Of a stretch of DNA of 64,000 nt, positions 16,593-24,651 are shown in pieces. A program made the position numbers and the translations under genes. The notes under the pieces were generated by a model. It saw only the letters and a program-made list of their open reading frames with translations, did no database searches and had not been told where the DNA came from. Origin of the DNA: Rathayibacter_A sp036510655 (GTDB lineage Bacteria > Actinomycetota > Actinomycetes > Actinomycetales > Microbacteriaceae); NCBI GenBank assembly GCA_036510655.1, contig DATCDQ010000031.1, positions 1 to 64,000 of the forward strand, written 5' to 3'. Positions within the stretch are counted from its first letter, which is position 1. Every line of letters begins with the position of its first letter.

Positions 16593-18095
16593 TCAACGTT
16601 CTCGGGAATGGTGTCCGGCCGGTTCTTCGGCCGGGTAGTCGTCGTGGTCGTTCCGCGTCAACGCCTCAAGGAAAGTCGAGGACCACCGCTGCACGTCGAA
16701 CGTGAGAACACGGCGTCGGAGGGCGCGCATCCGCCGGGTGCGATCGCGTTTCGGCATCTGAATGGCTCGGAGCATCGCGTCCTTCAAACCTTCGATGTCG
16801 TGCGGGTTGATCAACAGCGCCTGCCTCATCTCATCGGATGCCCCGGTGAACTCACTGAGGATGAGCACGCCGTCTTCATCGACGCGCGATGCGACGTACT
16901 CTTTCGCGACCAGGTTCATCCCGTCACGAAGCGCGGTGACGAGCATGACATCCGCCGCCAGGTACAGGGCCACCATCTCCTCGCGTGGGTAGCCCTGGTG
17001 GAGATAGCTGATGGCGGTGTGGCTGATCGAGCTGTAGTCACCGTTGATGCGGCCAACCGTCAATTCGATCTCGTCGCGCAACTGCATATAGGTTGCAACC
17101 CGTTCGCGGCTGGGGCTGGCAACCTGAACGAGCGTGACGTCTTCAACGGAGATGGCGCCGTCTCGCAGCAGCTCCCCGTACGCCTTGAGCCTGTGGCCGA
17201 TGCCCTTGGTATAGTCCAGTCGGTCGACGCCGAGCATGATCGTCTTCGGGTTGCCCAGTTCCTCACGGATCTGGCGCGCACGCGCCTGGATCTCCGGCCG
17301 CTGCGCCAGGTCCTGGTACAGCTTGGCGTCGATCGAGATCGGGAACTGTCGCACCAGCACGGTTCGGACGAGGTGCCCCCGACGGTTGCGCGTGACGTGC
17401 CGATGCGACCCTGCGTTCGGGTCGTCCGCCTCGATCGGAACCTCGATCACAGAGCCACGCGTGTCAAATCCTTTGAGGCGACGTGCTGCGCGGGCGAAGT
17501 TGGCGGCATCCGCCAGACGCTGAAACCCGATCACGTCGGCGCCGAGCAGCCCCTCGACGATCTGTCGACGCCACGGCAACTGCGAATAGATGCCGTATGC
17601 GGGAAATGGAATGTGGTTGAAGAAACCGATGACGACGTCAGGTCGTTGGTCACGGATCATCTTCGGAACCAGTTGAAGTTGATAGTCGTGCACCCACACC
17701 ACTGCACCGGGAGCTGCGGAGGCGATGGCGGCCGCGGCGAACCGTCGATTGACGGCGACGTAGGCGTCCCACCACTCACGATGGAAGCTCGGCGGGGCGA
17801 TCACATCGTGATACAGCGGCCAGAGCGTGTCGTTGGAAAAGCCCTCGTAGTAGTACTCGATGTCCTGCTCGCTCAGCGTGATCGGCACAATGTCGATGCC
17901 GTCTGAGACGAACGGATCGAACTGCACATCAGCGATCCCGACCCAGCCGATCCAGACGCCGTCCCGCGCCTTCATCACCGGCTCGAGTGCCGCCACCAGC
18001 CCGCCAGGCGACGGCCGCCACACGGCGTCGGCGCCCTCGCCGGAAACATGGTCGACCGGCAGGCGGTTCGAGACGATCACAAGGTCGAATGTCAC
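16593..18095 (-). CDS. otsA: alpha,alpha-trehalose-phosphate synthase (GT20)
   Basis: About 500 residues, transferring glucose from a nucleotide sugar to glucose-6-phosphate. GT20 features: DLVIVSNRLPVDH and WRPSPGGLVAALEPVM at the N-terminus, VWVHDYQLQLVPKMIRDQRP, FFNHIPFPAYGIYSQLPWR, GVDRLDYTKGIGHRLKAYGELL, and LYLAADVMLVTALRDGMNLVAKEYVASR near the acceptor/donor site. The start is uncertain. GTG 18095 gives a family-like N-terminus, overlaps the stop of a tiny out-of-frame ORF, and lacks a close ribosome binding site. Further upstream, GGGAGG stands 6 bases before an in-frame ATT at 18134; the frame is open to a TTG at 18161. Confidence 0.94.
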   Translation of the reverse strand: MTFDLVIVSNRLPVDHVSGEGADAVWRPSPGGLVAALEPVMKARDGVWIGWVGIADVQFDPFVSDGIDIVPITLSEQDIEYYYEGFSNDTLWPLYHDVIAPPSFHREWWDAYVAVNRRFAAAAIASAAPGAVVWVHDYQLQLVPKMIRDQRPDVVIGFFNHIPFPAYGIYSQLPWRRQIVEGLLGADVIGFQRLADAANFARAARRLKGFDTRGSVIEVPIEADDPNAGSHRHVTRNRRGHLVRTVLVRQFPISIDAKLYQDLAQRPEIQARARQIREELGNPKTIMLGVDRLDYTKGIGHRLKAYGELLRDGAISVEDVTLVQVASPSRERVATYMQLRDEIELTVGRINGDYSSISHTAISYLHQGYPREEMVALYLAADVMLVTALRDGMNLVAKEYVASRVDEDGVLILSEFTGASDEMRQALLINPHDIEGLKDAMLRAIQMPKRDRTRRMRALRRRVLTFDVQRWSSTFLEALTRNDHDDYPAEEPAGHHSRER

Positions 18096-18218
18096 GGCAT
18101 CCGATGAGCGGGTCTCTTCATTGTGCGCAGAAATGGCGTGCCTCCCACCGAGCGGGAGCAAGCGCCCCGTTCGGTGTCAGGTTATCAGCCAGGCCCGCCA
18201 TGCTGGCCCGCCAGATCA

Positions 18219-20132
18219 TCAGAGCGCGCTGCGCGCGAGGGCGAAGCCGAACGCCCTGGCGCCGCGTTTGCGTGCGACCACCCAGAGCGATGCCACCACG
18301 CTGATGCCGGCAAACAGGAGCAACGCGATCGCCGGCCCTGCCACCGACCCGCCGCCGACGCCCGAGACGATGCCCTGCATGCCCTGCACCGCGTAGCTCA
18401 TCGGGAGCAGTGGGCTCAGCGCTTGGAACGGTGCAGAGATCACCTGCAGCGGCACCAACCCACCGACGGCCGCCAATTGCAGGGCCAACAGCACGAGCGA
18501 CACCACGACGCCGACGCGGCCGAACGCGACCGTCAGCAGATAGTGGATCGCCGTGAACACCAGTGCGATGAGCATCGAAAATGCCAGGGTCGCTGGAATC
18601 ATCGCCCACGACACTCCGAGCGCGAGGTGCAACAGCCCGGTCAAGGCGATCGCTTGGGCCAACGCAAGGCCACCCGCGCGACCGAGTCCCTTGACGAGCA
18701 GACGGCCGCTCGAGGCGGTCGACGCTAATGCTGTCGCGGTCAGCGGCCTCAGCAACAAGAAGATGGCGAGCGCACCGATCCACAATCCGATCGGCACGAA
18801 GATCATCCCGATCACGGAGCCGACCGAACCGATCGGATTCGCCCTCGTGACGGAGATACCCACCGGGTCTGCGACAACCTTGGCCGTCGCCTTCGCGTTC
18901 AGATCCTTCATGCCGGCTGCCTGCGCCGCGCCGGTTTTCATTCCGGCGGCAAGCTGGTCGGCACCGGATTGGACGTGCGTCGCACCGGATGCCGTGCCCG
19001 AAACACCGGCCGCCAGCTGTGCCATCCCGTCAGAGAGCCCACTTGCTCCCGACCGCAGTTGAGCGGATCCGCCAGAGAGTGCGGCCGCACCGTCTGCAAG
19101 CTGGGCGATGCCGTCGTGCACCGAGCCGAGTTGGGAGGCGCCGGCTGCCAGCTCCCCCGAGTGGGATGTCGCACCGGTCAGCTGTGGCACGAGCGCGGCC
19201 ATCATGGCCTTGCCCTGTGCTGCGGTCGCAGGGTCGTCGGACTGCAGCATTGTGTTCGCCGACGCGATCGCGCTCGCCAGTTGTGCCGTTCCGGTTGCGT
19301 AGGCGGCCGTCGAACTTCCGAGTTGGCTCAGCGACGCCGTCTGCTGCGACAGTTGCGCTACCCCTGAGCTGAGACCGTCGACCCCGTGGGTATAACCGTC
19401 GATCCCGCTGGAGAGTGATGCCGCCCCGGATGCGGTCGACGCCATTCCGGACGACAGCTGGGCCAGCCCGGTTGTCAAGCCCGTTACCCCCGTCGCGAGG
19501 GAGGCCGCACCGCTTGCGGACTTCTGGAGCCCTGCGCCCATACTGGCGAGGTTGCCGTAGAGCCCGTCCAGGTATTGCGTGGTGATCTGCTTGCCGAGGC
19601 TGCTCGTCATTGCTGAACCGACGCTCTGCGCGACGGTGCCGGCCAGGTAGCTATGCGCGTCATCCGTTCGAATGGACAACTTCGCCTGAGTAGGGTCTGC
19701 GCCCGAAATGCTCAGAATCGATTGGGAGAAGTCTTTCGGGATCGTCACGACGGCGAACGCATCGCCGGAGGCGAGGGACGCGGCCGCGTCCTTCGAGTTC
19801 GAGGTGGTCCATTTCAAACCGGACGACGACGACCCGGTCAATTCCGTTACGAGATGCCGACCTGCGAGCACCATTTGCTTCGAACCGTCTGCGGCGGTCG
19901 TGGTCACCAGGGTGTCGTTGTTCACGACGATTGCCGGGATCGTATCGACGCGGCTGGTGGCCGAGCCCAGCGACCCGGCGAACAGGCCGGCGATGGTCAA
20001 TGGCACCACGATGACGCCGGCGACGACAACGCCGAAGATCCACCGCCGGTGACCGGCCGTGCGGCTGAACAGCCGCTCAAGTCTGTTCTTCGCGTTCATG
20101 GTCTTCGTGGTCTTGATCGTCTTCATGGTCAT
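18219..20132 (-). CDS. YhgE/Pip-family membrane protein (ABC-2-like permease with large extracytoplasmic domain)
   Basis: 637 residues. One N-terminal membrane segment (IFGVVVAGVIVVPLTIAGLFAG) is followed by a long extracytoplasmic region that is rich in Ala, Gly and Ser and built from repeated 'ASGAASLSSG/QLSSGMA' helices, as in YhgE/Pip proteins. Five or six C-terminal hydrophobic segments starting near IGSVGSVIGMIFVPIGLWIGAL form the ABC-2-type permease. Members include phage-infection protein Pip and the type-VII-associated EsaA-like proteins. The start codon overlaps the stop of the upstream MMPL gene (ATGA), so the two are translationally coupled in a TetR-MMPL-YhgE operon. Cargo or binding partner unknown. 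Confidence 0.88.
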   Translation of the reverse strand: MTMKTIKTTKTMNAKNRLERLFSRTAGHRRWIFGVVVAGVIVVPLTIAGLFAGSLGSATSRVDTIPAIVVNNDTLVTTTAADGSKQMVLAGRHLVTELTGSSSSGLKWTTSNSKDAAASLASGDAFAVVTIPKDFSQSILSISGADPTQAKLSIRTDDAHSYLAGTVAQSVGSAMTSSLGKQITTQYLDGLYGNLASMGAGLQKSASGAASLATGVTGLTTGLAQLSSGMASTASGAASLSSGIDGYTHGVDGLSSGVAQLSQQTASLSQLGSSTAAYATGTAQLASAIASANTMLQSDDPATAAQGKAMMAALVPQLTGATSHSGELAAGASQLGSVHDGIAQLADGAAALSGGSAQLRSGASGLSDGMAQLAAGVSGTASGATHVQSGADQLAAGMKTGAAQAAGMKDLNAKATAKVVADPVGISVTRANPIGSVGSVIGMIFVPIGLWIGALAIFLLLRPLTATALASTASSGRLLVKGLGRAGGLALAQAIALTGLLHLALGVSWAMIPATLAFSMLIALVFTAIHYLLTVAFGRVGVVVSLVLLALQLAAVGGLVPLQVISAPFQALSPLLPMSYAVQGMQGIVSGVGGGSVAGPAIALLLFAGISVVASLWVVARKRGARAFGFALARSAL

Positions 20133-23059
20133 AGGAGCACGCCCTTTCTGGCGAGGGTGTCGAGATCGATCACGGTCAGCGGGCGGCTGACCGCGGCGTT
20201 GTCTGCCTCGGCATCACCCGATGCGACCAGTACTGACGGCGAGCCGAAGACGATGCTCGTGCCGGCTGGTGCGAGCTTCTCGACGACGGCGATGAAGGTG
20301 TGCCGCCGCGCGCGATCCCCGAGCCGGTCACCGAGATCGATGAAGATGATGCCGGGGCGCTCGGTGAGCGCGGCCGCCACGAGCAGGCCGGCACGCTGCA
20401 CGGCGCCGAGCGCTGCGATGGTCGTGTCGCCGTCAAGTGGGATTCCCCGCACCTCGTGGGCGTCCAGGGCATCGGCCAACCGCGCGATGGTGCCGGCCAC
20501 TTGCCGCCGCGAGGATGTCAGGCGCCACCACGGTCCACTCAACTCGCTGCGCTCGGACACGACCTCGCCGACTGTCGTGTCACCGTTCAGCGTGTCAACC
20601 GTGCCGACATCGCACAGTGTGACCTGGCGCATTGCCCGCGAACGCTCTGACGGGAGCACGGAGCCCAGCACTTGAAGCCGCCCATCGCGCGCATCAAGTC
20701 GGCCGGCGAGCGTCGCTGCGACGACCCGCCGGTCGGCCGGGCCACCGCGTAACCAGAGCACGCCGCCGCGAGGTACAGACAGCTCCAGCGGACCGACTTC
20801 GCTGCCCTCGACGCCGAGGTAGAGGGCATCCGCTGTGATCGCCGTATTCTGGGTGGTCGCCCACGCGTGGTCGGCGACATGCCGACGAAGGCCCTCACCC
20901 TCGATGTCGACGTTGGGGAGGATGCGCGCAAGCCACTTCGGCAACCACCACGCGGCCTTGCCTGCAAGGGCCATCGCCGCAGGCACCAGCGTCATGCGCA
21001 CGAGGAAGGCATCGAAGAAGATACCGATCGCCAACCCGAGCGCGATGCCCTTGATCACGCCGGAGCCTTCCGGGACGAACGCGAAGAAGACGAAGAACAT
21101 GATCAGCGCCGCAGCCGTCACCACCCGGGCCGCGTTCGAGAAGCCGGTGCGGATCGCCTCCTGCGGCTTGCCGGATTTCACGAATTCCTCACGCATGCCT
21201 GACACCAGGAAGACTTCGTAGTCCATCGCGAGGCCGAACAACAACGCCATCATGATGATCGGCAGGAAACTCAAGATGGGTCCTGGCGTGTCGACGTTGA
21301 TGAGGTTTGCGAACCAGCCCCACTGGAACACAGCCACGACGGCACCGATCGACGCCGTAATTGACAGCAGGAAGCCGAGGGCGGCCTTGAGCGGCACGAA
21401 GATCGACCGGAAGACGGTCATCAGCAACAGAATCGACAGTCCGACCACGACGAGTCCGAACGGGACCAGTGCACCCGCCAGTCTGTTGGAGATGTCAACG
21501 GCAACGGCGGTCGAGCCGGTCACCGCGATCGGCGTGCCGAGATCCTTCGCGATCGACGGTTCGAGATCGCGAATGCGCTGCACCAGCTGCTTGGTCTTGT
21601 CCGAATCGGGTGCGCTGGTCGGGATCACCTGGATGATCGCAGTGTCCACGGTCGGGTTCGGGATGCCCTGACCGACGGATGCTACGCCGGGCACGTTGGC
21701 CAGGCGCGCTTCGACCGTGCTCAGGTCGTTCACGACGTCCGTGGTCTGCGTGATGTCGACCGTGACGATGAGGGGGCCGTTCGAGCCGGGGCCGAAGCCC
21801 TTTGCGATCAGGTCATAGGCTTGCCGCTGCGTTGAACCCACTGGCTCCGTGCCACCGCTCGGCAGGTTGAGATCGAGACTCAGGGCCGGAATCGCCACGG
21901 TTCCCAGAATGACGACGACAGCGATGACCCAGGCCAACGGGGCCTTCATGACCAAGTTCACCCACCGCAGACCCATGGTGCGATTGCCCGTGCCGTGCTC
22001 ACCCATCATGAGGGCGTGCGCGCGCATGTACGCACGCGAGCCGTGCTTCGGGATCAACCGCTTTCCGGCGAGACCGAGCATCGCCGGCACCAATGTGATG
22101 GCGACGAGGATGGCGACCAGTACCGCGAAGGCGGCGGCCAAACCCATCACGCTAAGGAACGGAATGCCGACCACCAGTAGGCCCAGCAGGGCGATAATGA
22201 CCGTCGCTCCCGCGAACACGACGGCGCTGCCCGCAGTAGCCACGGCTGTCGCGGCGGACTCCTCCGGATCCATTCCCTGGGCGAGCTGGGATCGATGTCG
22301 CGAAAGGATGAACAGCGCATAGTCGATCCCGACCGCCAGCCCGAGCATCAGGGCGAGCATGGGCGATGCACTGGAGACCGTGGTGAAGGCCGACACGGCG
22401 ATCACCCCGCCCATTGTGATGCCGACGCCGAGCAGAGCCGTGAGCAGCGGCATCCCTGCGGCGAGCAGTGACCCGAACGTGATGATCAGCACCACCGCGG
22501 CGAAGATGACGCCGAACACTTCTGTGATCGTGATGCCGAAACTCGTGTCTTGGAACACCTGGCCGCCGAACGCGACGGTGAGCCCCGCGTCGCGGGCAGC
22601 GGATGCCGTCGCCTCGACCTTGGACTTCTGTTCGCTGGTCACCTCAGACGACGGCTTGTCGAACTGCACGGTCGTGATTCCCATTCGACCATCCGCTGAG
22701 ACTGCATTCGTCGAATACTTGGAAAACGGCGTGAGAACGTTCGCGACGCCGCTGATCTTGCCGAGGTCGGACCCCATCGCGTCGATCGCGGTCGTGTATG
22801 TGGCCTCGGAGATCGTGTGGCCGGGCGGAGCCTCGTAGACCACCTGTGCGCTGGCCCCGGCAGCCGCAGGAAATACCGCGTCGAGATGGTCGATCGCCTG
22901 TTGTGATTCCGTGCCGGGGATGGCAAAAGATTCCTGGGTCTGGCCGCCCAGGGCCAAGCCGCCGCCCAGGAATGCGACGAGCAGAGCGACCCAGACGCCG
23001 ATGACGATCCACGCCTTGCGGTACGCGAAGTGACCGATGCGGTAGAGAAGTGTTGCCAT
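20129..23059 (-). CDS. MMPL/RND-family exporter with a C-terminal degenerate ABC-ATPase-like domain
   Basis: 976 residues, longer than a plain MMPL protein (about 720-750). Residues 1 to about 735 form two MMPL halves: a first TM, an extracytoplasmic loop, and a bundle carrying GLAVGIDYALFILSRHR in half one and LFGLAMDYEVFLVSGMREE in half two, with the proton-relay Asp residues. The last 240 residues are soluble and follow an ABC nucleotide-binding domain outline (VGPLELSVPRGGVLWLRGG, then ERPGIIFIDLGDRLGDRARR) but have no GxxGxGK[ST] Walker A, no LSGGQ and no Walker-B Glu. Lipid or envelope-component export is the family role. It starts 10 bp after the tetR stop and ends inside the yhgE start. 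Confidence 0.9.
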   Translation of the reverse strand: MATLLYRIGHFAYRKAWIVIGVWVALLVAFLGGGLALGGQTQESFAIPGTESQQAIDHLDAVFPAAAGASAQVVYEAPPGHTISEATYTTAIDAMGSDLGKISGVANVLTPFSKYSTNAVSADGRMGITTVQFDKPSSEVTSEQKSKVEATASAARDAGLTVAFGGQVFQDTSFGITITEVFGVIFAAVVLIITFGSLLAAGMPLLTALLGVGITMGGVIAVSAFTTVSSASPMLALMLGLAVGIDYALFILSRHRSQLAQGMDPEESAATAVATAGSAVVFAGATVIIALLGLLVVGIPFLSVMGLAAAFAVLVAILVAITLVPAMLGLAGKRLIPKHGSRAYMRAHALMMGEHGTGNRTMGLRWVNLVMKAPLAWVIAVVVILGTVAIPALSLDLNLPSGGTEPVGSTQRQAYDLIAKGFGPGSNGPLIVTVDITQTTDVVNDLSTVEARLANVPGVASVGQGIPNPTVDTAIIQVIPTSAPDSDKTKQLVQRIRDLEPSIAKDLGTPIAVTGSTAVAVDISNRLAGALVPFGLVVVGLSILLLMTVFRSIFVPLKAALGFLLSITASIGAVVAVFQWGWFANLINVDTPGPILSFLPIIMMALLFGLAMDYEVFLVSGMREEFVKSGKPQEAIRTGFSNAARVVTAAALIMFFVFFAFVPEGSGVIKGIALGLAIGIFFDAFLVRMTLVPAAMALAGKAAWWLPKWLARILPNVDIEGEGLRRHVADHAWATTQNTAITADALYLGVEGSEVGPLELSVPRGGVLWLRGGPADRRVVAATLAGRLDARDGRLQVLGSVLPSERSRAMRQVTLCDVGTVDTLNGDTTVGEVVSERSELSGPWWRLTSSRRQVAGTIARLADALDAHEVRGIPLDGDTTIAALGAVQRAGLLVAAALTERPGIIFIDLGDRLGDRARRHTFIAVVEKLAPAGTSIVFGSPSVLVASGDAEADNAAVSRPLTVIDLDTLARKGVLL

Positions 23060-23069
23060 CGGTGGCGTC

Positions 23070-23702
23070 CTATCCGTTGATTTCGATTGTGGAGATGGAT
23101 TGGGCCGAGTGTGATTGGGCCGGGTCGAGCAGGCCTGCCACGATGGTGATCAGGGCGCTGCGCACCTCAGGCCTCTGCATGGTGTCTTCGCCGAAGTTCG
23201 CGCCGGCGACCAGTGCGTACGCGGCACCACCGAGTGCAACCCCGAATCGCACCTGGTCCTCGACGCTGTCGAAGTCCGTCGCGCAGGTCTCGGCGAGTTT
23301 GCGCACGGTCGCGTTCGCGCGATCGATCACCGGGATGCCGACCAGTGACTGCCCCTGATTGATGAATGTGTGCACCTCGAGGCGGTATTCGAACAGGAAG
23401 TCGATGAAATGCTCCACGAACTCCTGCAATTTTGCCGGCCCGCTGCGGAGGTCAGTAACGCTGGCCAAGACCTGCTCGAGTCGGTCGATCGCCGGGCTCA
23501 GAGCAGCCTCGAGTACGGCTTCTTTCGACGCGAAGTGATAAAGCACACTGGATTTCGAATAGCCGGCGGCATCAGCGATCTGCTGCAGCGATGTTCCGGC
23601 GAAACCTGCGCTCGCGAACTGTTCGAGCGCAACAGCGAGCAGTTCGTCGCTCGGGTTCTGTCGGGGCTGCACAGAAGTAGGGATCGATGTCGATGGGGCC
23701 AT
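23070..23702 (-). CDS. TetR-family repressor of the MMPL-YhgE operon
   Basis: 210 residues from ATG 23702; an upstream in-frame start at 23741 would put the operator inside the gene, so I reject it. The helix-turn-helix is canonical (DELLAVALEQFASAGFAGTSLQQIADAAGYSKSSVLYHFASKEAVL), followed by a helical effector domain with VEHFIDFLFEYRLEVHTFINQGQSL. It is the first gene of a TetR-MMPL-YhgE operon and probably represses its own unit through the TGACCGATCGGTCA palindrome about 16 bp upstream of the ATG. The effector may be the exported lipid or an envelope-active compound (inference). Confidence 0.9.
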   Translation of the reverse strand: MAPSTSIPTSVQPRQNPSDELLAVALEQFASAGFAGTSLQQIADAAGYSKSSVLYHFASKEAVLEAALSPAIDRLEQVLASVTDLRSGPAKLQEFVEHFIDFLFEYRLEVHTFINQGQSLVGIPVIDRANATVRKLAETCATDFDSVEDQVRFGVALGGAAYALVAGANFGEDTMQRPEVRSALITIVAGLLDPAQSHSAQSISTIEING

Positions 23703-23717
23703 GCCCGTCAGATTACT

Positions 23718-23752
23718 TGACCGATCGGTCAGATCCTGCACGATCGGTCAGA
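23718..23752. promoter_or_regulatory. operator region: perfect 14-bp palindrome plus a second half-like copy
   Basis: TGACCGATCGGTCA (23718-23731) is a perfect palindrome lying just upstream of the tetR start. The right part, GATCGGTCAGAT, recurs at 23742-23753, giving two spaced boxes. The arrangement suits TetR-type autoregulation and cooperative binding of two dimers. It also lies between the tetR operon and the rightward small membrane-protein gene at 23848. Confidence 0.75.
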
Positions 23753-23847
23753 TTCCCAGGGGCTTGCCAGTACCCACTCAGCGCCGGCGTGCGGCACACT
23801 GGTTGGATGAACGCTGGGTAAGTGATGGCAGCGGGAGGGGTGGGGTC

Positions 23848-24051
23848 ATGCGCAAGTACCTGCTGAGCGGCAGCGTTCTGGGAGCGGTCTTCGGCGCGTG
23901 GTCCGTAATCCGGGCGACTCGTCGCGGACCCCGCAACCGTCGGTTGCTGCTGATGTGGCTCAGTTGGGCGCTGTCACTCGCCCTTGCAATCGAAACGGTG
24001 CGCGAGAAGTCGCACGAAGCCGCCGATCTGCCCGAACTCGGCGGGAAGTAG
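23848..24051 (+). CDS. small membrane protein of unknown function
   Basis: 67 residues, preceded by a GGGAGGGG-type ribosome binding site. Two hydrophobic stretches (YLLSGSVLGAVFGAWSVI and LLLMWLSWALSLALAIETV) are separated by a basic loop (RATRRGPRNRR), so it should be a two-span hairpin membrane protein with a charged C-terminus. I do not recognise the family. It runs rightward, away from the TetR-MMPL operon, and the next gene begins about 90 bp later. Confidence 0.65.
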   Translation: MRKYLLSGSVLGAVFGAWSVIRATRRGPRNRRLLLMWLSWALSLALAIETVREKSHEAADLPELGGK

Positions 24052-24139
24052 CCACCGTGCGGCGTGTCCCCCACGATCCGACGATCGCGTGGATCAGACT
24101 GTACAAGAGAGGCTGTTAGGCCCGGGAAGGGGATCCGCC

Positions 24140-24619
24140 ATGTTCGGTCGAAGGCGGCACGTCGCCCCCGCGGTTGCTGCGCCGGCACCCCAACTCACGG
24201 AGGATGCGATCTTCGACATCGTCCACGCCCAGGTGGCGGCAGCGATCGGTGAGCGTGGCGAGTGGACGCTCACCCGACGACAGGCGACTGACACCGATCA
24301 GCTGTTCTACGGCGTCGTCACACACTCGGTCACGACACACGTTGTGGAGGCACTGCGCATCGCACGCGAGAGTCTGGCGGCCCTCAACCTAGCCGTTCCA
24401 GAAGCAGCCGTTCTTGAAGAAGCAGTAGCTGAAGCAGCCGTTCCCGAATCAGAACGTGTGGGCGATCACGTTGCCGATGCCGCGTCGGAAGCGAGTGACA
24501 GCATCGAAGAACCGGCGGCATTCGGCTGGCGGCCGGCCCCGATCACGGTGTGGACTGATCTGAAGAAACCTGTGACGGGTCCGATTGCCCACATCGACGA
24601 ACACGAACTCGTCGCATAA
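24140..24619 (+). CDS. hypothetical soluble protein with Ala/Glu-rich repeat segment
   Basis: 159 residues; the ATG follows GGAAGGGG at a workable distance. The N-terminus is basic (MFGRRRHVAP), then comes a helical region (EDAIFDIVHAQVAAAIGERGEWTL...TTHVVEALRIARESLAALNL). A short degenerate repeat of A-V-P-E-A-A-V-L-E-E type covers about 25 residues, and a conserved-looking end (FGWRPAPITVWTDLKKP) closes it. No catalytic motif is visible and no family is recognised. It converges on the glucose-6-phosphate-dehydrogenase-like gene. The codon pattern is like its neighbours, which supports a real gene. Confidence 0.65.
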   Translation: MFGRRRHVAPAVAAPAPQLTEDAIFDIVHAQVAAAIGERGEWTLTRRQATDTDQLFYGVVTHSVTTHVVEALRIARESLAALNLAVPEAAVLEEAVAEAAVPESERVGDHVADAASEASDSIEEPAAFGWRPAPITVWTDLKKPVTGPIAHIDEHELVA

Positions 24620-24651
24620 CAGAGTTGTCGTAACAGAACCGGCGCCTCGCC

